Below, one piece after another: positions 1 to 10,792 of a DNA stretch of 64,000 bases. A program made the position numbers and the translations under genes. The stretch spans positions 22,308,075 to 22,372,074 of the forward strand of contig NC_026658.2 in the NCBI RefSeq assembly GCF_000004075.3, in the 5' to 3' direction. The notes under the pieces are model-generated. The model was not told where the DNA came from and made no database searches. It was given only the letters and a program-made list of their open reading frames with translations. Each line of letters opens with the position of its first letter. The first letter of the stretch is position 1. The stretch is from Cucumis sativus. Its lineage: Eukaryota > Streptophyta > Magnoliopsida > Cucurbitales > Cucurbitaceae.

Positions 1-822
1 TGAAGTCTGAAGAACACAATAAACAATTACCATGATGCAAAGAAGACAGAGCGAGGGAGAGAACAGAGCCATTAGAGTAGTTTAAAAGTACTATTGACTA
101 GTCACCAATAGTATAGCTGATTTATTTACCTACCAATGCAAGACAACTAATATAGAAGAAACCGAGTTTGAAGAAATGATATCAATTCTCCAATGAGTGT
201 AGATGAACTATAATGTGAAAAATCTTCCCCACAACATGCAAGTGAAAATCAGTGTTTTTCGGTTGAATTGACTCTGTCTAATCATTTAAGAAGAGCTTCT
301 AAATCCCTCTTTCCAGCTTTCAACTTAGAAAACAAGGCCAAACCTTTAGATAAAACGCAACTAGAAAATTTCTCTTACCAAAAACTTCTGCAATTAAATT
401 ATCCTTCAACACCTTTACACCAGGATTTCCTCGTATCTTTAGTTCAACAACAAACAAGAAGAAAAAGAAAGCGAAATTGAGAACCTTTTAGCTACTTAGG
501 ACTGACAAACGAAAAAAGAAAAGAAGAAGCATCTCAACTTTCTTCAATTACGCTCAATTTGTTCCTAACAAAGAAGCAAGTAGCAACCGAAAAACAGAAA
601 CCCAGAAAAGAAAACAATCAAATGATCACGAAAGCCAAAAATGAAAAATGAAAGAAGAAGAGAGGGAAAACCCTACTTTTGAAACAGGGTAGGCATTGAA
701 ATGCTGTCAGATCAAAACCAAAAAAAAAAAAAAAAACAGGGAAGAAATCACAGATCAAAGAAAACACAAAGAAGAAATGAAAATCTAAAAGGCATACGTC
801 GAAAGAAATCTGAAAGTTTTTT
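1..822. other. Left edge, no supported gene
   Basis: No convincing protein is seen. The short open frames here, including one at 268-480, resemble no family I know and have low-complexity composition. If the minus-strand leader proposed at 823-940 is real, this stretch would be its first intron or further untranslated exon, with coding exons left of the window. Inference only. Confidence 0.3.
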
Positions 823-940
823 ACCTAATTCTCGACGAATTTTACCCTCTGAAATCTCCCAAAACCCTCCGTTTGAACATGCGGGAGTTTCTCTGTTTGT
901 CCTTTCGGGGGAGTTTTTGAGTTTTGAGTGTGTGTTTTGT
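823..940 (-). other. Candidate 5' leader exon of a minus-strand gene
   Basis: Read on the minus strand, this relatively GC-rich block lies just downstream of a promoter-like region and runs into a good donor (GAATTAG then GTAAAAAA, near 823-835). It contains no long frame, so it would be an untranslated first exon. The rest of the gene would lie left of the window. Transcript evidence is absent. Confidence 0.3.
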
Positions 941-1119
941 TTTGTTTTGTTTGCTTCGTTTTTTTTTTTCTTTTTTTTTTCTTTTTCATTCTATCTAAAA
1001 AGAAGCAAATAACATTCTCGCTTATTGTTTTAATTACTTTGGTCATTGCTCACCAGCCGTTCGATCGTTTAACGTTGAGAGATCATCTAATGGTTGATAG
1101 TTGTTACGGAAGCATATTT

Positions 1120-1300
1120 GGAGTTACTATAGCGGGCCCACCCCCCCACTTGAAACGACAAAATAAAAGTAGTGAGATGTATGACGTGTCGTGATCTAGT
1201 AAGATTCGAAATGTGAGATTGACCGTACGTGATTGACACCTTGGTTCGGGGGATCTAACTTGTAATTGGGCCCAAACTATTCGGCCCATTAAGTCCTACT
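1120..1300 (-). promoter_or_regulatory. Candidate promoter with paired site II (TGGGCC) motifs
   Basis: Two TGGGCC-type motifs lie 10-20 bases apart at 1267-1272 (plus strand) and 1283-1288 (minus strand), with a further GGGCCC near 1136. TGGGCY 'site II' elements are common in promoters of plant housekeeping, ribosomal-protein and mitochondrial-protein genes. The position, 200-400 bases upstream of the candidate leader at 823-940, fits a minus-strand promoter. Confidence 0.35.
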
Positions 1301-2279
1301 CACGTGTACCATTTGTTCTTGGTCAAACCAAACTGTACTATACATAAATTTGTGAAAAATTGCACCATATTTCAAACAGTTTTTTCAAAAATAAAATACC
1401 AATAAACGAAGCCTGCGTCACCACATTTTTCATAATTGCATATCAAATTCCACTTTTTCTTTCTTCTTCCTCCATTTCTCTATTAAAAATTTTCCGAAAT
1501 TTTCTTCTTCTTCCCTTTCTATATTTTCCTTCCTCAAATTCTTCTTCTTTCCTTTCATAATTTTTCAATTTTCGGTCTCCTTCTTCATTCCATTTCACAC
1601 TCTCCCCTTCCTCTGCCATTTCTTCTACGGTTTCCTTTTCCTTCTCCTCCTGTGTTCTACATTGATCTCTGCTTCATCTTCTCATTTTTCCATTTATAAT
1701 TTCGTGCTCTTGTATGATCTTGTTGATCTGCGACTATGTTATTGTATGAATTTGTTTTTTATTGCTTAATTTTTTTTAGGGCTTTCTTCAATATATGGAC
1801 TTAGGGCTTTCTTCAATCTTGAGAGAGGTTTTTCACTCTGATTTCTTTCTTCATGATTTAGCAATTTATTTTCTTCTATACATTTTACGGGTTTTTTCAT
1901 TGTTTGTATCGTTTGTAAATGGCTGAAAATAAGTGTATCTACCTAGTTTAAATTTTTATTTTGATTCACATTCGATTTCTATCTGATTTTAGTTTGATTT
2001 TTGTTCGTTAACAACTAATTTCTATATGATTGTCATCTAATTGCTATTAGATTACTATTTTGTATTTACTAATTTAATTTAAGTTTTTACATTGTTGCAA
2101 CATTTTTTTAGTTATGGTTAAACTTCCGATAGTTTATTTTCCATATGATCAACAATGTTATATAGGCTATCAAACTATTGGTGATTTAGTGGAATAATGG
2201 ATGGATTTCCAATCTTTTGTTAAGTTCATAAACTTCAAATTAATTCACGTGTTGAACTTTTAGTTTTAACGAATTTGGG
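1301..2279. other. Non-coding, pyrimidine-rich then AT-rich
   Basis: Positions 1440-1830 are strongly CT-rich, like a plant 5' leader, followed by AT-rich sequence. Since MULE transposase-like sequence starts near 2.28 kb on the same strand, this may be the 5' region of that element. No terminal inverted repeat could be paired by eye, and no protein is recognised. Confidence 0.3.
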
Positions 2280-2718
2280 TACCCACAGTGTTAAGATTCT
2301 TGAATATAAAGATATATGTTGGTTTTTTTACTATGGTTAAGAATGATCGATTTACAAAATATCATCTAGTTGTCCATGTTGTGAATACACTTTCATTCAG
2401 AGCTTTCAATTGCTTCTTCTTCTGTACGTGGAGGTGAACTAGAAGTTTTTAGCGATTTCCATTGTCGAAACATTTGTTTGGTAGTAAGGAAATTTTGTTG
2501 AACTCGTTTCAGTTTATAGTTAAGAACATTTTTGAATTTAGAACTATAAGGTCAAATTCTTGGTATGTACTCAAGATGGTTGACAATGGTTTCTTAGGGC
2601 ATCACGTTATAACCACGGTGAATTATGGATTATTCGAAGTATATTAGTGAGCATAATTGCTCTATGACAGTTTGTTTTTTTTCATAAGCAAACATCTTCA
2701 GAATTTATTAGTGATTGT

Positions 2719-5345
2719 TGTTGGAAAATGAACTAGGGCTAGACACAGCGAAGTTAACATAATTTTTTTTTACTCTAACCCCACGGATGTAAATAAATCA
2801 TGCATAAACAATTAAATCATAAATAAACAGACATACTTATTCAAATCAAATTGCCTTTGTTCTTGACAAGAACGATCCTCCAATTCATATCACCAAAACG
2901 TTGTGAAATCACAAGCGTTTTTTCACCGTATTCATACACGAACTAGAAATTCGACTCCTCGAATTCGACTCTGCTAGAACCTCACAAAGTGAGAATTTAG
3001 ACTCTCTCTATTCTCTCTTTATGTAGAACGAATTTTAGAAAAATTTAGACAAAAGATATTAATTGAATAAGAAATTTCACAAATGTCCTAATTTGAAAAT
3101 TATTTTCTTAAATAGAAAAGATAATATTTTAGGGACAAATCTAACTTTTCAATAATTATTAATTAGATATTAGGATTATTGATTAGATATTTTATTCATA
3201 ATATTATTTGAAATATTTCCTTATTGAAAATGATTTGAATTTAATATGAATTCCATAACTTCCTTAATTTATTGGGACGAATGAATATGATAATAAATTT
3301 TAAGTATCTTTTCAATTAACTATAAATCAAAATATATTATAATATGGATAATTTTATTCTAATTTGTAATAATCGTATGATATCTTCTTTTCAATACTAT
3401 CTTTTTACCTATTATTCTTCATTGCCGGCAGCCTTTATTGTGCATCACTCGAAGCTTTAAAAAATTCAGTCATAAACACCAAAACTAAAAAATTCACAGT
3501 AAGTCATTTGTTCTTTTACTCGTTTAAAATTAAATAGTTAAACAATAAAACTACATGATTAGATCATTGAGAGTATATCATCTGCATATATATCGTATAT
3601 TTTAACCTCATTTTATTGATTTTCTGATGTGATTTAGTAAACATATATCATATATTATTTATAATTATACTAGTTTTATAATATTATCGCAATATATAAT
3701 AGTTTGTATATGTGATTTATTATATATATACCACATCTTGTTTACATTTATATTAGTTTTATAAATTACCCGTAAGATATAATACTTTTTAGTTGATGTT
3801 TTATAATATATATACCATATATTATTTACAATTATACTAATTTTATAATATTATCGTAATATATAATATTTTGTTTATGTGATTTATTATATATATACCA
3901 TATTTTATTTACATTTATATTAGTTTTATATATTACCCGTGAAATATAATATTTTTAGTTGATGTTTTATAAAAGATATAGTACGAAAGAGATTTGATTT
4001 TTTTGAATATGAAAAGTGAGAAAATTGTTCCATCACTTTCCTATTTTAATGATCCACGATCTTCTCATTATAATTAATATTTCTATATATTTTAAAATAA
4101 TAAAAAATACCATATGTGCATATCGGTAATTTGGGTCTATTTTTTGTAATATTGTGGCTCATTTGGTACATTTGTGTAAAATATTAGCAATTTGTGTTTT
4201 TTTTTTTAATATCCTATGGTAAATTAGGCTATATGAGTTAAAAGACTCCAAATTTTATGTCTTTGCTTGTGTGTAAAATAAGACTCTTAAGGTCCTATTT
4301 ATAGGCTTCCTAGAGTTTTCTAATAATCTTAGGATTCCTAATAAGCTTCAATTCTCCAATTGGACTCATTAATTACATCTTCTAACAAGTTCCCAAATCC
4401 TCCAATTGGATTTATTAATTATGTTTCCTAATAAGATTCTAATTCTTCAATTGGATTTATTAATTACCCAGCCTAAAGACAAATTCGACTCGATTATTTT
4501 GTGTGTGACCTATTAGGTTAATTTAATATGGCAATGGGCCCATAACTATTTTATAGCCCATAAGTCATAATTGGTATCTAGCAAGACATTATGGCTACCC
4601 ATATTAAATTAAGTCGGTGATCCAACATAACCTAATATAATTACCCAATATAATTATTGTTTTGATCTTTTTATCATGTGATATCTATAATTGAATATAA
4701 GACATTGACAAAGTTAGCTTATCTAATTCAATTGTTTTCTCGATCAATAAGCATACTGAAATAATAAATAATATTAATACCCTTATTAATTCATGTATAA
4801 CACGGTCATGCATTTCCACCGTCACACTTAATCAAAGGGCCCAGAGATATCTCTCCATTACAAGAGAGATAAATTTCATCTTGATTAATCATTGTCAACT
4901 ACATAATTCATAACGTAGTACAACCTTTATAATTATCTGGTTACAGAAAACGTTTGATTGCATTATAATAGAATAATTTTTATATTTGACACTAAGATAA
5001 TATCAGGTTTAAGGACAAAAAAAAAACAATAAATTATTTGAGATTATGTATGACACATGTCCATGTAATAATCTCAAAATGGGACAGTCCAATTCTTATT
5101 CTCTAATAAAAAGATATGATTATAATTTATGTCTCTCTATATATAATCATCTTATGATTATCAATTAAACTCATACTAATCTTAATTTATTATTGTTCCC
5201 ACAATAATAATCAACTAGGGACATTTAAAATATAACAACATATTCATGGATATTATTATACAATAACATGCAATTGAATAATAAATTTTATTAAATTACT
5301 AAACAACAAACCAATTATCCATAAAATTATTATAGAACACAATAA
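2719..5345 (-). repeat. 3' LTR of a copia element, enlarged by AT-rich sequence
   Basis: On the minus strand the pol reading frame ends near 5385 and is followed by sequence with LTR features: a TATA region around 4300 (CCTATAAATAGG), a transcribed leader, and a terminal CCAACA at 2719. The start near 5345 is approximate. At about 2.6 kb it is long for a copia LTR, and the AT-rich block 3050-4200 with a 167-bp tandem repeat may be an insertion or expansion. No 5' LTR partner is in the window. Confidence 0.5.
3600..3970. repeat. 167-bp AT-rich tandem repeat, about two copies
   Basis: The unit beginning ATTATACTAGTTTTATAATA at 3664 recurs at 3831 with a few substitutions, giving a period of 167 bases over roughly two copies. 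Each unit carries the landmarks ATTTATTATATATATACCA and TTAGTTGATGTTTTATA. It lies inside the presumed copia LTR. Confidence 0.75.
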
Positions 5346-5384
5346 AAAACTGACAGTTCTCCTAATTGCTCTATACATAATCAG

Positions 5385-7674
5385 TTAGGTATATAACACC
5401 CATGCCCCTAGTATGATAGTCATGTTTTAACTGTGGAAGAGCCTTAGTTAAAGGATTTGCTACATTATTATTCATAGGTACTATGCATATTTTCACATCT
5501 CCTCTTTCAACAATTTCTCTGATGAGATGTGCTTGATTTTATCCATGTGATTCGTTTTTACAAGTAATGTACTCGTAGATTTAACATGAATGGCTCTAAG
5601 TAAACGACTATTAGGGGACTAAATAGGTTCATGCGATAAAAAGGTGTACTCATATTCATGCATTGCTAAATTGATGAAAATAAACATTATCACATAAGTT
5701 TTCCTCTCTATTGCTCAAGTATAAGCAAATAGACATTTCCTAGTAAGTCCATGGTCGAACACAGGGAATTTAAGCTTCTAGTTTATCCTATCGCTCACTG
5801 AATCATGCGATAAAAGTTATACAATATAAATATGAACAGTATACTAATTATCCTAACTATTTACACTACTGTGCTTCGCGGTGCAAGGTGAGTATGTCGA
5901 GATGGAATAATGAAATATAAACTCATTACAAGCATGGCAAAGAAGGAAAGTTTAATTGCCTAAAGACAATAATTTGTGCTTTAATACTTCAAGGCGATAC
6001 AAAGCATGTATTAACTAAGACTTAGGATGAGCAGCCTCTAAGTGCTTTTGTCATATTTGCTCGCCTTTCGGGATGCCAATACACAAAATTAAGCTATGAT
6101 CTGCATCTGGTCATCTTAAATGTTTTATTAGTAACTTATCCTTAATTAAGGCAAACAACCTCTCGATGTTATCGTCACACACAATATCCTCTCGTAATGT
6201 ATGCAAAGGATGAGTTTGGCAATACGGTTACATTGCTACAATCTTCTCGCCACTCACTTCATTAAATGCGGTTCTCACTTGTCAAGCGATTACGATCTAT
6301 CATTGCTCTTCTCTCGAATGCACAATGTTAAGATACACGTGTTTAACTCAGCAGAACACATATTACATTCATTCTAATTCTCTAAGTATAAAAAACACAA
6401 TTTATTACTAGTTAGCTAACAAAATAGATTGAACATGGAAAATATAAGAAAGATGGGAGAATGGGAGAAGAAATGCATTGCTTTAATAAAAATAACTTTA
6501 GACCTTTCAACCATAGTGTTACAAAACAATACAACATAAAAATACTAACTAAATACAACAGAGATGTTACGTCGCAGAGTCTGATTTCTCATACTCTTTG
6601 GTTTTGATTTTTGCCTATTGATGATGGGGAAGATGGAGGGAATGATTCTCTCTCTTTTTGTTCTAAGCTCTCACCTAAAACTCAAGGAAAGGGAGAAGAT
6701 GAACGATATATGAATTTGCTCTCTAGCCAAATTTGCACATTGAATTATGGAGTGAGAAGCTCTATTTAAAGGCTAGAGTTGGTGTTTACAGGAAGCCATG
6801 TGCCATTAAGGCCTTTGAAAAGTTGCAACGACGTTGCACGGACGTCCTTTTATCCCTTCTCTAAATTTTCCCGCCATCCACTTTTGTTTCCTAGGGCCTT
6901 AAACACTTAGCTTGTCCTTCTCTTTGTCGCAAGGATTGAATGGGTCCTCTTGCATAGACATGCTATCACCGAGCTTTACTCCCTTTTGCCTAAAATCCTA
7001 CGATAAGAGCACTAAAGCATAGTAAAACAGGGATAAGGTTTTTTGTATTATGCATTTTGCGGGATAATCAAATTGTCTACTTTTTCCTTTGTTTTCTTCT
7101 ATTTTCATGCAATAAGACTTCATTATTTTACTTAAAAGACTATAATAACTTGTACTTCTACAAGTATCAAAATGGTATCGTCTAAGAATGTGTTAGACTG
7201 TTGATTTGATCTAGGTTACTTTGCTTGTGCAATTGCCTCGTTGTTGTCATAGTACAAGGTAACAAGGTTTGCAATATTGGAAACAACTCCTAGATCCCTG
7301 ATAACTTCTTTATTCAAATAGCTTCCTTAGCTGCATCTGAGGCATCCATGTACTCAACTTCTGTAGTAGAATCAACAGTAGTTGCTTGTCTGGAACTCTT
7401 CTAACTCACAACACCTTCATTCCAGCAAAACACATATCTTGACTGCGATATATAGTTATCTTTGTCATATTGAAAACTTGCATCTGTGTAACCATTTACA
7501 ACTAGCTCATTTTCGAATCCTCCATATACCAAGAATGCATCCTTAGTTCTTCTCAAGTACTTAAGGATATTTTTCACTGCCATCCAGTGTGCTTCACCTG
7601 GATCTGACTGGTATCTACTAGTCAAACTCAGCGTGCATGATGCATCTGATCGAGTGCATAGAATCACATACATG
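5385..7674 (-). pseudogene. Copia pol fragment (end of RT to RNase H), broken
   Basis: Minus-strand reading from 7673 gives copia-type RNase H: MYVILCTRSDAS, EAHWMAVKNILKYLRRTKD, GYTDASFQYD, then STTEVEYMDASDAAKEAI and a region ending SKHILRRYH-like, up to about 7180. The frame resumes after an inserted repeat at about 5540-5385 with HLIREIVERGDVKI and ANPLTKALPQLKHDYHTRGMG, the usual copia C-terminus. Gag, protease, integrase and most of reverse transcriptase are absent, so the element is 5'-truncated at 7674. Stops occur within the RNase H part. No active element. Confidence 0.8.
5540..7178 (+). repeat. Unclassified ~1.6-kb repeat, copy A (inserted in copia pol)
   Basis: It interrupts the copia RNase H frame between HILRRYH-like and HLIREIVERG-like sequence, so it inserted after the copia element. 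Its right end (AACTTGTACTTCTACAAG, near 7147) and interior (TATTTACACTACTGTGCTTC near 5870; GAAGAAATGCATT near 6468) match copy B at 8560-10110 in reverse orientation. It has no long reading frame. The exact ends are uncertain and no terminal repeat was established, so its class is unknown. Confidence 0.65.
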
Positions 7675-8236
7675 GAAGTATATTAGTGAGCATAATTGCT
7701 CTATGATGATTTGTTCTTCCACAAGCAAACATCTTCATAATTTATTGGTTATTGTATGATTGAAAGTTTTAGATATAGCTACAATCATTCCACACCAAAG
7801 GATATTGTACATCACATGTGAATGAATTATGGGGTAAGTGTTAGTTAATATAAAGCTTGGAGCGCAAAGGAATCAATTATGAAGTTGTTGAAAGGAGATG
7901 CCAGAGATTCTTATGACTTGATTCCTAAATTCTTTTTTAAGTTTAAAGAAATGAATCCATGTATGTTATTTTCATTTACATTATTATGTAATTTATGAAT
8001 TTTATAGTAATTAGTAAGTAATCTATTAGTAATATTTTTTTACTACTTTTTTAGGGACGTTTACTGAATATGAAGTAAATTCAAATGGTCATTTCAAATA
8101 TTGCTTCATGGCTATGAGCCCATCAATTGAAGGTTGGACATATTGTAGACTGAACATTTATGTTGATGGGACATTTTTAAGGTGTAAATTTTATGGAACA
8201 TTATTGACAGCATCAACAATGGGCGCTAATTAATAG

Positions 8237-8559
8237 TAAACATTTTCCCCTTGCTTTTTTTAAAAGGTAATATTATTATACAACAACAAGGATGACCTCA
8301 CAACCTGAGGCCAAGGCAGAAGAGCAGAAAACGCTCACAAACACAGGAATAAAATAAAGCACCAAAAGAAAAAACATCAAAACCATAAAAGAAAAGAACA
8401 ACAAAAACACATAAAAAGAGTAAAAAACAAACCTACAACATAGGGGAAAAAATAACACAAAGGCAATGATCTTATCACACCCCGCCCTAGGCAACTGCTT
8501 GCTTGTCCCGAGACATGGCGTGATGTTAGTCGAAGTCATTCACCTTTGGAACAATCTCA
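8237..8559. repeat. Short unclassified repeat-like spacer
   Basis: Purine/pyrimidine-skewed sequence follows the truncated MULE. It contains CACACCCCGCCCTAGG and GTCCCGAGACATGGCGTGATG, phrases I associate with dispersed cucurbit repeats. The minus-strand frame over it (8276-8539) is hydrophobic low complexity and is not credible as a gene. Confidence 0.35.
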
Positions 8560-10110
8560 ACTGATAATAACTTATAGAAATACAAGTTATTATAGCTTCT
8601 TAAGTAAAATAATGAAAACGTACCACATGAAAATAGAAGAAAATAGAGAGAATAAGTAGGCAATTTAACTACTCTACAAAAAGCTTATTGCAAAAGAACT
8701 TCAAGTCTATTTTATCCTCTTTTAGTGTTCTTATCGTAGATTATTAAGCAAAGAAGAGTGAAGCTCAGCGAAGAAGACATGGTGAGTGAGGAGATTCTAC
8801 CAACCTCTACAACGGAAGAAACGGTTGTGAAGCGATCAAGCCGCTAGCAAATAAAAGAGGTTGGCAGGAATGTCAGAAAATTACAACTGGGGCAGATGGC
8901 GCAACATAATTTCAACTTTTCAGAAGCATTAATTGCACATGCCGACTTGTCAGCGCAACTCTGAGTATATTAACAGAGTTCCCCTCCCCTTTAGGGTGTG
9001 CTCATTTAACCGAAAAAGCAAGTTCTTTACATTCTCCGGTTTCTCCATACCTTGATCTTTAGGTGAGAGCTTAAAGCAAGAGAAAGAGAGATTGATATTC
9101 ATTACTTCTATTAACCCCCTTCACATATAGGCAGAAATTAGAGCTAAAGAGAATGAGAGATCAAACTCTAGAGCGTCACATCTCTATTGTATTCCCATTT
9201 TTGTGCTTTAATATTGTAATGCTTTATAAACAGGATGTTATGACTCAAATGTCTAAAATATTATGTATGAAAGGAATGCATTTCTTCTTCCACTCCTCCA
9301 TCTCTATTGTCTATTTCATATATGTATGATAGAATAGTTAGACAACATTGAATGAAATTTTCGCTACTTAAAAAGTTATATTGAGTGTAGTAAGAGTTTT
9401 GTTCAGTTAAGTTTGAGTATCTTAACAATGTTCATTCAAAAGAAGAACAAAGTTAGGGGTCGTCATCACCAAATAGGTGAGACTATTTTTAGCTGAATAA
9501 GTGACAAAGAAAATGTACTAATGCATTCTTGTCGTTAAGCTCGTCCTCGTCATACATTACTGAGAGGTCAATGTGTGGTAAAAAACACTAAGAGGTGTAT
9601 ACAGGAATAACTACTATCACTACATTTAAGATAATTAAATATAGCACATCATTTAACCTATGTATTTGCATACTAAGAGGCGTGCAAGTATGATATATCA
9701 CTTGGAGGTGCTCGCCTTAATTCGGGATTAATAGTTGCTTGAATCTCTTCTAAGTGCTAAGGAATCATTTAGTCTGTCTAGTAATTACATTTTATTTTTT
9801 CGCCTTGCCTATGTTGAAGGACACTTTTTGCCACACCACCCTACCATGCTCACCTTGCACCACCAAGCACCGTAGTGTAAATAGCTAGGATTATTCACAC
9901 ATTGTTCATACATTTTACTGCACAGTTTATACAACATGATTTTGAACGCAATTAGATAAGCTAGGAGCTTGAAATTATTTATGCTCGACTCTGGACTTAC
10001 CAGGTAGTCTCTCTTCGCGGGGAAAACTTGAACGATATCGTTTTATTCTAATGAATAGCAACACATGACTAGAAGTGCACACTTTATCGCATACTTCTAG
10101 TTCGCCATCT
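8560..10110 (-). repeat. Unclassified ~1.6-kb repeat, copy B (inverted to copy A)
   Basis: Read on the minus strand it aligns collinearly with copy A: CTATTTACACTACGGTGCTT, GGTGCAAGGTGAGCATGG, GAAGAAATGCATTCC, AAGCTCTCACCTAAAGATCAAGG and GTAAAATAATGAAAACG-type segments occur in the same order. The two copies diverge by many substitutions and small indels, so both are old. No coding potential. It may be a non-autonomous retroelement or Helitron-like element, but I could not fix its class. Confidence 0.65.
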
Positions 10111-10792
10111 GGTAGTAGTGACCTTTATAGTTTGTGCTGACATCATACGAATACCAACCAACTGACACATGACATAAAAACGTGAAACAATCAACAACCG
10201 AAGTCTTTTAACTTAAAACACTTAAAACTGTACTGTGACCCATTTGAAAGATTTATAAAACGTATAATGGAAATTGAATAAATCATGAAGTTATGAATAT
10301 TAGAACCATTACAATATTATTTCGTAACAAGACAAAGTCCTTGTATAATGAAAGCTAAATTGGCTTGGCAGCAGTATATTCAACACATGAAGATCCACAA
10401 TTCATACTTGTTTAGACGACAATCCACAAACAGGAGGAATTGGCCAGCAAATAAAAACAAAAAATTGCCTTCAAACAATCTTCTGATGGTTTTCAAATCC
10501 ACCTCATGATCATAAGATACCATTATCAGCAGTAACAGTACATTTAACAAAGTTAAGTTTCGTCTAGTATTAATCTAGCCAAAAATGTGACATATAGTAA
10601 AATCCTAAAAGTAATTCTTAGACATTTATGAAACCACGTACAGCATAATAATTGAGGACATATTGTATTCTATACTGATACGACAACTGGTGGTAATCTA
10701 AAATTCAACAAAATACAATAACACTAAATTTCTCTGCAAATCAAACGGTTTTGGTAATTCAAATTACTCACAATTCTTGAAAGAAGACAAAA
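10111..10792. other. 3' flank of RRP4, no further feature
   Basis: AT-rich sequence downstream of the RRP4 stop codon on its own strand. It probably includes the RRP4 3' UTR and polyadenylation region in the part nearest 10792. Nothing else is recognised. Confidence 0.5.

Larger units (their letters stand above)
2280..8236 (+). mobile_element. Decayed Mutator-like element (mudrA-type transposase), interrupted
   Basis: Two segments read as MULE transposase on the plus strand. The left one (about 2280-2715) has a DNA-binding-like stretch (SKHLFGSKE, FEFRTIRSNSW) ending in the KYISEH motif region. The right one (7675-8236) repeats that motif region and continues with a recognisable transposase core: AWSAKES, DSYDLIPKFFFKF, NGHFKYCFMAMSPSIEGW and YVDGTFLRCKFYGTLLTAST, i.e. 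the first catalytic Asp region of the MULE DDE domain. The 3' half, zinc knuckle and TIRs are missing. Stops and frame changes make it a pseudogene. A copia fragment (2719-7674) separates the two parts. Confidence 0.7.

Noticed and set aside
701..1194. Overlapping frames on both strands near 0.7-1.2 kb
   Set aside because: Driven by A and T runs; the region fits a leader and promoter better.
3600..3970. CRISPR-like array
   Set aside because: Adjacent long AT-rich tandem units without unique spacers in a plant nuclear sequence; it is a tandem repeat.
8276..8539. Minus-strand hydrophobic frame of 87 codons
   Set aside because: Low-complexity Phe/Leu/Val composition from an A-rich repeat-like spacer; no membrane-protein family resemblance.
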